Below, piece after piece: positions 6,275 through 12,267 of a stretch of DNA of 12,267 bases (position 1 is its first letter; each line of letters opens with the position of its first letter). The translations under genes and the position numbers were made by a program. The DNA lies in assembly GCA_938004315.1 (NCBI GenBank), contig CALKWG010000501.1, forward strand, positions 1 to 12,267, written 5' to 3'. This DNA is from an uncultured Spirochaetaceae bacterium (GTDB lineage Bacteria > Spirochaetota > Spirochaetia > Treponematales > UBA12059). Below the pieces are notes generated by a model, which was not told the DNA's origin, searched no databases, and worked only from the letters and a program-made list of their open reading frames with translations.

Positions 6275-7324
6275 ATGAGCGGAACGAGCGAAGACAAGCC
6301 CCTCGGCAAGCCGAACCAACGCGACGTGGCGCTGGCCGCCGGCGTCTCCTCGGCGACGGTATCCCGCTACCTGGCCGATCCTGAAAGCATACGCCAGGCG
6401 GCCGCAGACAAAGTTCGCGCGGCCATTGAGCGGCTCGGCTATCAGCTAGACCACTCGGCCCAGAGCTTGAAAACCGGGAAGTTCTTCAACGTCGGCATAC
6501 TTACGCCCGGCATCGGCCCCTTCTATTGGGAGATGACGCACGCCATCCAGACCCTGCTGAACGAACAGGGCTATTTTACCTCTATCTTCTTCACGCGCGA
6601 GGTGGACAAACAGTTCCATAGCTATAGGAATAAGCTGCCGCTCTTTTTAAAGAAGCATTCGCTCGACGGCATGATCTTCTTCCCCTACAACACGCGCGAG
6701 GACGACGAGCTCTTAGGCTTGCTACAGGGCTGGGGGAAGCCCTTCATCGTGATAGATCGCGCCATCGCCAACCCTTCGATATATCAGCTTACGATCGACA
6801 ACTTTAAGGCGGGCTGGCAGGCCGCGGATATCTTGATCGCGGCGGGACACCGGGAGCTCCTGTTCATTTGGGGTACGCCCGAGGTTCCGTCCGCGATGGA
6901 GCGCTACCAAGGCTTCGTCGCGCGCCTAGCGGAGGAGGGGGTGTCCTTGGGCAACGAGCGTCAGCTCTTCGGCGACTTCTTCGCCGAGCCCTCGTACCAA
7001 GCGGCGGCGCGCGCCCTACCCTCCCTGCCGCCCTTCACCGGCGTCTTCGCGAGCAACGACTCGTCGGCCCTGGGCTTCATACGCGCCGCCCATGAGGCGG
7101 GTTTATCCTGTCCGCGCGACTACTCGATCATAGGTTTCGACAACAATAGCGAATACGCCAAGCATACAATTCCCTCTCTTTCTACGTTTAAGCAACCCTT
7201 ACGCGAGATCGGGCTCGACGCCGCGCGGCTCATGCTCAGGCTCATCGCCGGGGAAACGGCCGAGCGTTTAAGGCGTTATGAGGCCGCTTATATAGCGCGC
7301 GAGTCGGTCGCCCCGCGCGGCTGA
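6275..7324 (+). CDS. LacI-family transcriptional repressor of the beta-glucan locus
   Basis: Dimeric DNA-binding regulator that responds to a sugar. The protein has 349 residues. An N-terminal helix-turn-helix at about 15-33 reads QRDVALAAGVSSATVSRYL, a textbook LacI pattern. A hinge helix at about 60-69 (SAQSLKTGK) keeps Leu65, the residue that wedges into the central CpG of the operator. The rest is a periplasmic-binding-protein-like effector domain from VGILTPGIGPFYWEM to the FDNNSEYAKHTIPSLSTFKQP block. The 14 residues before the HTH are a little longer than usual. The ribosome site is weak: GGAG (6260-6263) 11 nt before the ATG. The GH1 gene follows after 18 nt in the same operon. Three matching palindromes in the window are the probable targets: its own promoter, the importer and GH16. 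The effector is unknown; a short beta-glucan oligosaccharide or its product is inferred. Confidence 0.93.
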   Translation: MSGTSEDKPLGKPNQRDVALAAGVSSATVSRYLADPESIRQAAADKVRAAIERLGYQLDHSAQSLKTGKFFNVGILTPGIGPFYWEMTHAIQTLLNEQGYFTSIFFTREVDKQFHSYRNKLPLFLKKHSLDGMIFFPYNTREDDELLGLLQGWGKPFIVIDRAIANPSIYQLTIDNFKAGWQAADILIAAGHRELLFIWGTPEVPSAMERYQGFVARLAEEGVSLGNERQLFGDFFAEPSYQAAARALPSLPPFTGVFASNDSSALGFIRAAHEAGLSCPRDYSIIGFDNNSEYAKHTIPSLSTFKQPLREIGLDAARLMLRLIAGETAERLRRYEAAYIARESVAPRG

Positions 7325-7342
7325 GCTCGCTAAGGAGCTACG

Positions 7343-8713
7343 ATGACGAAGCAATCTCTCGGCCTCCGGTATCCCGAAGGCTTCCTCTGGGGCGCGGCCA
7401 CGGCCAGCTACCAGATAGAGGGCGCGCACGACGCGGACGGCCGCGGAGAATCCATCTGGGACCGCTTCGCGCATACGCCGGGCAAGGTCGAAGGCGGCGA
7501 TACGGGCGACCGCGCCTGCGACCACTACCGCCGCTTCCGCGACGACGTGGCGCTCATGAAGGAGCTCGGCCTCAAGGCCTACCGCTTCAGCGTAGCCTGG
7601 CCGCGCGTCATCCCGGACGGCGACGGCGAGGTCAACCAAGCGGGGCTCGATTTCTACCGCTCGCTCGTAGCGGAGCTCCGCTCAGCTGGCATCATGCCGG
7701 TCGCGACGCTGTACCATTGGGACCTGCCCCAGGCCCTCCAGGATCGCGGCGGCTGGCTGAACCGCGCTAGCTGCGATAGCTTCGCCCGCTACGCGCGCGT
7801 CGTCTTCGACGCCTTAGGCGAGGGCGTCGGCATGTGGATCACCCATAACGAGCCTTGGTGCGCCGCCTTCTTAGGCCACGCCCAGGGCGTCCACGCGCCG
7901 GGCGTCGTCGACCCGTCGATGAAGAAAGCCCTCCTGGCCGCCCACCATCTCCTACTCTCGCACGGCATGGCCGTACGCGAATATACGGCTACGGGCCTTA
8001 AGGCGCCCATCGGCATCGCGCTCAACATGGCCCCGCAAGCCCCGCTCGGCGATACGGCCGAGGACGCGGCGGCGGCCTTGCGCGCGCACCGGGCCGGCAA
8101 CGACTGGTTCGCCATGCCCGTCCTCCGCGGGGAATACCCCGCCGACATCGCGTCGCGCTACGAGGCCGCCGGCATCATGCCGCCGATCGAACCGGGCGAC
8201 ATGGAAACGATAGGCTCGGGGGTCGACTTCCTCGGGATCAACGTCTACTTCAGGCAATTGGCGGCCCATGACCCGAAGGCCGGCCCCGTAGAGGCCCGTG
8301 TCGATTTCGGCCCGGGGCCGAGGACCAGCATGGGTTGGGAAGCCTACCCCGAGGCGACGCGCGACATACTCATGGCGATAGGCGCCGAGTACCCGGGAGT
8401 GGATCTGTACATAACCGAGAACGGAGCTGCCTACGAAGACCGCGTCGAGTACGCCCCGGACGGAACGCCGCGGGTGCGCGACGAGGAGCGGATAGCCTTC
8501 CTCGAGGGGCAACTGTCGCGCGCCTACGAGGCCTTCGCGGCGGGCATAGCGTTCAAGGGCTATTTCCTCTGGTCGCTCATGGACAATTTCGAGTGGGCCT
8601 TCGGCTACGCCAAGCGCTTCGGCATCATACGCGTCGACTACGATAGTCAAGCGCGCACGTTCAAAGATAGCGCGCTCTGGTACCGCGGAGTCATCGGGGC
8701 CAACGGTTTATGA
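7343..8713 (+). CDS. GH1 beta-glucosidase, cytoplasmic
   Basis: Hydrolyses the terminal beta-glucose of short oligosaccharides with retention. The 456-residue protein is a complete single (beta/alpha)8 barrel of normal length. Family marks are in order: FLWGAATASYQIEGA near the start with Gln24, the YHWDLPQAL segment with His125, THNEPW with Asn169 and acid/base Glu170, ITENGA with nucleophile Glu359, and DNFEWAFGY with Glu417 for glucose binding. There is no signal peptide, so it acts inside the cell on imported sugars. AAGGAG (7332-7337) precedes the ATG at a normal distance. It is co-transcribed with the repressor gene 18 nt upstream and so should share its regulation. The specificity (beta-1,3 against beta-1,4) cannot be read from these motifs; the context favours laminari-oligosaccharides. 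Confidence 0.95.
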   Translation: MTKQSLGLRYPEGFLWGAATASYQIEGAHDADGRGESIWDRFAHTPGKVEGGDTGDRACDHYRRFRDDVALMKELGLKAYRFSVAWPRVIPDGDGEVNQAGLDFYRSLVAELRSAGIMPVATLYHWDLPQALQDRGGWLNRASCDSFARYARVVFDALGEGVGMWITHNEPWCAAFLGHAQGVHAPGVVDPSMKKALLAAHHLLLSHGMAVREYTATGLKAPIGIALNMAPQAPLGDTAEDAAAALRAHRAGNDWFAMPVLRGEYPADIASRYEAAGIMPPIEPGDMETIGSGVDFLGINVYFRQLAAHDPKAGPVEARVDFGPGPRTSMGWEAYPEATRDILMAIGAEYPGVDLYITENGAAYEDRVEYAPDGTPRVRDEERIAFLEGQLSRAYEAFAAGIAFKGYFLWSLMDNFEWAFGYAKRFGIIRVDYDSQARTFKDSALWYRGVIGANGL

Positions 8714-8720
8714 TACTACG

Positions 8721-8763
8721 CCCCGCCGGGCCCGAGGCCGAGGGCGCCTGAAGCCCGGCGGGG
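8721..8763. terminator. GC-rich hairpin between convergent genes
   Basis: CCCCGCCGGGC (8721-8731) pairs perfectly over 11 bp with 8753-8763 around a 21-nt loop. It sits in the 79-bp gap between the convergent GH1 and phosphorylase-like genes, 7 bp after the GH1 stop. Neither strand shows a T-run after the stem, so it is not a canonical intrinsic terminator; it may act as an RNA 3' end protector or a U-tract-less terminator serving both genes. Confidence 0.5.
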
Positions 8764-8792
8764 CTGACGCGTTCCGTCGCGGAATCGCTATG

Positions 8793-11700
8793 CTACGCGC
8801 GGCTCACGCCGCCCGACACGCGGACCAGCCTTACCCTACCCTCGCGCTTGAAGATCGAGGCCGAAAGCTCGAGGTCGAGCGCCCCGTCGAAGCGTCGCTC
8901 GCCGCCGTCGGCGAACTCCGCCGCTATGCGTATGGGACCGGCGCTCCCCTCGCGGACAAAGGGCACGCCGGCGAGGCACAGGACCATTTCGCCCGCCTTC
9001 AAGCCTATCGAAGCGCGGCGCCCGCGGGCGTCGTAGTACACGAAGTCCCGCGGCGCGCTTAGGAACTCCCCGTTTAATAAGCCCGTCTGAGCGAAGCGAA
9101 TGACGCCGCCGCCCACCGCCAGCCCGAACTCCATAAGGCGCGTGAGGAGCTCTTCCTTGACCTGCCCGGTCATGCCCGGCTGCCGTGCGCCCGAGCCTTT
9201 AGGCGTGTGCGAGTAGGGGTCGAAGGGGAAGGCGCCCCATTCCTCGGGGCTGCGCCTGTAGCCTATGCCCTCGCGAGCGTCCAGGTAGGCCCGCTCGAGC
9301 GCTTCGACGAGCTCGGGCCGGGCTTCGCCCCGTCCCGACAAGACGAGGTTCTCACGTAGTTCGGCCAAGGCTAAAAGTAGCTTAGCCACCATGTGCCAGT
9401 AGACGCTGCCTAGGCCCTCGTAGGCGTACATGCCGCCGCTCCGTCCGGTGAAGCCGGCGTGCCTGAAGGTCGCCTCGTAGAGCTCCTCTAACTCCCGCCG
9501 GCCTCGCGCCAGCGGCTCGGCCCAGCCAGGCTCGGCGGCGAGCGCGTCGAGCGCCAAGGCCAGCTCAGCCTCGTTCACCAAGGCGGGGGCGAAGCGCGCG
9601 ATGCCTTCGGCGTCGCGGTAAATGATATCGACCCTGCCGGCCGCTAGAAGCTCTTGGGCAAAAGGCGACGAGGCCACCGCGCCCTCGGGACAGCGGTTCT
9701 TAGCGAAGAAGTCAGGCAACTCTCGATCGGGATAGAGCAGCCAGGTCTTGCGATCGGCGCAGTAGAGCGGCCCGGAACGGAGGGCGGCCATGAGCTCGAC
9801 GGCCTCCTCCGGCCCGAGCGCCCCGCTCGACAGGGCGGCTACCTGGCCTTCGAGCATGGGATAGAGGCGATCGACGCGGGCCTCGTCGCCTTCGAGCGAT
9901 AGGAGCGAGTAGGCGTCGTAGAGGCCGTCTGGCCGCTTGCCCGCGCCTATGGTCGCGTCGATCTGCTTGAGCGACATATCGAACCAGCGCTCTAGGAAGT
10001 CCCGTCCTACGGGTACGAGCTCCGCGAGGGCCGAGGGATCGGCGTAGACGCGAGCGCGATAGCGCTCATGGGAGCGGCCCATGCCGTCCATGAACCGTCG
10101 CCGTAGGCGGGGATCCGCCTGGGCTCCCGCGCCGGCTTCGTCCATGACGGCGAGCTGCTCGCCGACGAGCTCGGCCAAGGGCCGGGCGAGCTTGAACTCG
10201 GCCGCTCCTGCGACGCGGATCATCGTATTCCAGAACGCGGCGAAGCGGCGCATGTACATGGCCGTGACCATAGAAAGGCCGTAGCCGGCGAGCGCGTTGT
10301 TGGCGTCGTTCCACTCCGGCCGCTGCGTGTTCATCCAGACGCCGCCGCCGGGTACGAGGTTGCCGAGCTTGGCGGCGAACAGCGAGACTACTTTATCCAG
10401 GAGGCCGGCGTGCATGACGCCGCCGTCCGCCCCGCGGACTAGGCGGCCGTCGCCGCCGTCCCCGGCGACCCGCTCCTCGGCGGCGCGGTCCGCCGCCGCG
10501 TCGAAGCGTATCGTGGAGCGCGGATTGCGGCAGATCTCGTCGTAGCCCGCTATGCGGTAGGGTACGTCGGCCCACGAGTAGCGACGCTCTTCCAAGGACG
10601 CCGCGAGCGCGCCGGGGAAGTGCGCTTCATACGATTCGACGAGCTTCTGGAGGTAGATCAGCTGATGGTCGTTCCAATAGCCGATGTTGGACCAAGGATC
10701 CTCAGGATCCTCGCGCTCCCAGTCCAGGCCCGTCCGGCTGATGCGGTAGGGGTTATACCCGTCGACCGTCGTCGCGTCCAAGAAAAGGGCGATGAAGCTC
10801 TCTAGGTAAGCCGGATAGGAGCGGCCAAGGGCTTCCCAGTTCTGGAAGATGTCGCGCCAGTTGCCCTGATAATCGAGGACGGGCGCGCCCGAGGCGTCTC
10901 GGACGCGGATTGAAAACTCGTTCCAGGGCCTCGACGGGTCGCCGTGGCGGCGGCTGAAGCTTAAGGGGACGTACTCCCGCGCGAGGCGCGCCAGGTCCGG
11001 CGAGCCGGCGGAGGCGAGTAAGGCCATAGCCTCGTCGCGGCCGACGCGGCCGTCGGCTCCGGCGGCGCCTTCTAGGAGGGCGGCGGCGCGTTCGCCGGCG
11101 GCCCGGTTGCGGCCGCGGATGAAGCCGACGAGGTCGGCCGGGTCGACGCGCATGCCGCCGACCGGATAGCCGCCGCGCATGGCGTTGAAGAGGGCGTTCG
11201 CCGCGTGATGCCACTCGTGCATAGGCAGCTCGCCGGCCGACAGGCCGTCTACGGCCCCGAGCACGGCTTCCAGCTCCTCGCCGGTAGCCTTGCGCTCAGC
11301 CTCGAGACGCTCGGCCATGAGTCCGCCGTCCCGGCGCAGTTCGCCGCGAAGGTCGGCGAGCGCGGCATGGTCGAGGCCGACGTCGGCGACGATATACCAG
11401 GACTCCGAAGCGCCCGGCGCCAATTCCAGCTCGGCCCGTAGGATGTAATCGCCCTTCTGCCCGAGCGCTCGGGTTCGCGGCGCCCCGGCTATGAAAGCGC
11501 CGTCCGGACCTAGCTCGTCACGCGAGAGGCTAAGCTTACGCCCGTGCAGTCCGACGGACCAGGCCGCAGAAGCCTTGAGAGCCTCCCTCGGTTCGGCGCG
11601 ATCGGTTATGGCCGACGCAAGACTATAGGCGGCCAAGCCGGTTTCCGGGTCGAGCACGTTGTCTTTATACGCGTCGGACAGGCAGCTATAGCGATCTTGC

Positions 11701-12221
11701 AGCCGGCGCGTGACGCCGCCGCTCATCAGATTATAGAGTCCGTCTATAATGACGATGCGCCTGGCGGCGTCGCCCTCGTTCCTAATGAACGCCTTGCGGA
11801 CGAAGCCGTAACGGGATGAAAAGCCCCAGCTATAGCCGAAGGCGAGGCGGAGCGATAGGTTCCGTTCCTCGAAACGGATGAGGTGGCCGGTCTTAGCCTT
11901 GGATACGCTGCGCGTAAGCGGCCAGACCGCGCTCGTCCAATCCGCGAAGGGATCCCAGGTCGCGTTCGAGCCCCCCTCCGACACGAGTATGCGCGTGCGC
12001 GAGCCGGTATGCGCCTTGCCGGCCATAACCTTATCGACCGTTTCATAGGGGAAGAGCGCGCCTTCGGCGTCCCGTCGGCCGGCGGTCAAGGCGCCCATGC
12101 TTGAAATGAACATCCAATGCTCGCCGGAACTTACGGCGGACATGAAGAACTCAGCTAAGCGTTCGGCGCCGTCGATCGTATAGTAATCCACCCCGTCTAT
12201 GCGCTCGAAACGACTCTGGCT
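8793..12221 (-). CDS. giant GH94/GH149/GH161-like protein, putative beta-1,3-glucan phosphorylase, 5' end missing
   Basis: The frame is open from the adapter junction to TAG at 8795-8793, giving 1142 genuine residues. The apparent GTG at 12236 lies in adapter, so the true start is lost; probably only a few tens of residues are missing. No signal peptide is visible. The order is an N-terminal beta-rich domain (about 1-330, with FFMSAVSSGEHWMFISS near the start), a linker, a long helical region typical of (alpha/alpha)6 barrels (about 340-1000) and a small C-terminal beta domain. Striking blocks are NWRDIFQNWE, DGYNPYRI (near 486), GYWNDHQLIYL (near 512), TQRPEWNDANNAL (Asp639) and HTPKGSGARQPGMTGQ (near 1010). 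EWND resembles the DWND motif holding the catalytic Asp of GH94 phosphorylases. Inverting phosphorylases would release glucose 1-phosphate. At over 1100 residues it exceeds cellobiose phosphorylases (about 800) and fits the beta-1,3-glucan phosphorylase families GH149/GH161. The family assignment is from memory of motifs and locus context, hence moderate confidence in function. Confidence 0.7.
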   Translation of the reverse strand, partial: SQSRFERIDGVDYYTIDGAERLAEFFMSAVSSGEHWMFISSMGALTAGRRDAEGALFPYETVDKVMAGKAHTGSRTRILVSEGGSNATWDPFADWTSAVWPLTRSVSKAKTGHLIRFEERNLSLRLAFGYSWGFSSRYGFVRKAFIRNEGDAARRIVIIDGLYNLMSGGVTRRLQDRYSCLSDAYKDNVLDPETGLAAYSLASAITDRAEPREALKASAAWSVGLHGRKLSLSRDELGPDGAFIAGAPRTRALGQKGDYILRAELELAPGASESWYIVADVGLDHAALADLRGELRRDGGLMAERLEAERKATGEELEAVLGAVDGLSAGELPMHEWHHAANALFNAMRGGYPVGGMRVDPADLVGFIRGRNRAAGERAAALLEGAAGADGRVGRDEAMALLASAGSPDLARLAREYVPLSFSRRHGDPSRPWNEFSIRVRDASGAPVLDYQGNWRDIFQNWEALGRSYPAYLESFIALFLDATTVDGYNPYRISRTGLDWEREDPEDPWSNIGYWNDHQLIYLQKLVESYEAHFPGALAASLEERRYSWADVPYRIAGYDEICRNPRSTIRFDAAADRAAEERVAGDGGDGRLVRGADGGVMHAGLLDKVVSLFAAKLGNLVPGGGVWMNTQRPEWNDANNALAGYGLSMVTAMYMRRFAAFWNTMIRVAGAAEFKLARPLAELVGEQLAVMDEAGAGAQADPRLRRRFMDGMGRSHERYRARVYADPSALAELVPVGRDFLERWFDMSLKQIDATIGAGKRPDGLYDAYSLLSLEGDEARVDRLYPMLEGQVAALSSGALGPEEAVELMAALRSGPLYCADRKTWLLYPDRELPDFFAKNRCPEGAVASSPFAQELLAAGRVDIIYRDAEGIARFAPALVNEAELALALDALAAEPGWAEPLARGRRELEELYEATFRHAGFTGRSGGMYAYEGLGSVYWHMVAKLLLALAELRENLVLSGRGEARPELVEALERAYLDAREGIGYRRSPEEWGAFPFDPYSHTPKGSGARQPGMTGQVKEELLTRLMEFGLAVGGGVIRFAQTGLLNGEFLSAPRDFVYYDARGRRASIGLKAGEMVLCLAGVPFVREGSAGPIRIAAEFADGGERRFDGALDLELSASIFKREGRVRLVRVSGGVSRA

Positions 12222-12267
12222 AGATCGGAAGAGCACACGTCTGAACTCCAGTCACCGAATACGATCT
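12222..12267. other. Illumina TruSeq adapter with index (library artefact)
   Basis: Begins AGATCGGAAGAGCACACG, the TruSeq index-side adapter, continuing to 12255, then the 8-base index CGAATACG (12256-12263) and four bases of the P7 arm. It is the inverse of the copy at 1-44. It supplies a spurious GTG start and five false codons to the gene at 12221-8793. Confidence 0.98.

Noticed and set aside
7952..8650. Long open frame (232 codons) on the minus strand inside the GH1 gene
   Set aside because: It is antisense to a gene with intact catalytic motifs; its translation shows no recognisable domain, and such open antisense frames are expected at this GC content.
10066..11214. Minus-strand frames at 10066-10314 and 10753-11214 within the phosphorylase-like gene
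   Set aside because: The Arg/Pro-rich translations come from a shifted frame of the same strand; no sign that the main frame is broken there.
1..12267. 44-bp terminal inverted repeat suggesting a transposon, linear plasmid or phage end
   Set aside because: Both copies are exact Illumina TruSeq adapter plus an index, so the repeat is of library origin.

Overview
The window is one high-GC bacterial fragment of about 12.2 kb. Untrimmed Illumina TruSeq read-2/index adapter lies at both ends (1-44 and 12222-12267, the same 8-base index, inverted), so genuine DNA is 45-12221 and the outermost gene at each end is cut. The host is probably a free-living, double-membrane heterotroph. A Spirochaetota origin is only a weak guess, from the relaxed lipobox (AASC) and the general character of the proteins; no marker gene is present.

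Layout. (1) 45-403, minus: N-terminal part of a MNT/Pol-beta-type nucleotidyltransferase. (2) 536-1753, plus: an unrecognised membrane protein with a degenerate kinase-like N-terminus, one membrane helix and a likely NTF2-like C-terminal domain. (3) 1825-2709, plus: a GH16 beta-1,3-glucanase lipoprotein, followed by a strong bidirectional terminator. (4) 5965-2824, minus: a CUT1-type ABC sugar importer in the order binding protein, MalG-type permease, MalF-type permease, without an ATPase gene. (5) 6275-8713, plus: a LacI-family repressor and a GH1 beta-glucosidase in one operon. (6) 12221-8793, minus: a very large (1142 or more residues) GH94/GH149/GH161-like protein, convergent with the GH1 gene and missing its 5' end.

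Regions 3-6 read as one beta-glucan (probably laminarin/beta-1,3-glucan) utilisation locus. The surface lipoprotein GH16 cuts polymer, the ABC importer brings oligosaccharides in, and cytoplasmic GH1 and the phosphorylase-like enzyme split them by hydrolysis and, if the prediction is right, phosphorolysis. The regulatory logic is visible: the perfect 14-bp palindrome TGTATACGTATACA occurs at the GH16 start and in front of the binding-protein gene, and a 12/14 match overlaps the predicted -10 of the lacI-type gene. This is the expected operator type (central CpG) for the LacI-family protein encoded between them.

Two genes (GH16 and the nucleotidyltransferase) have a good -10 box exactly 6 nt before their ATG and no Shine-Dalgarno at normal spacing, suggesting leaderless transcripts. 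In the GH16 gene the operator overlaps the start codon itself. The most novel item is the giant phosphorylase-like protein; the rest is a well-organised but conventional carbohydrate locus.
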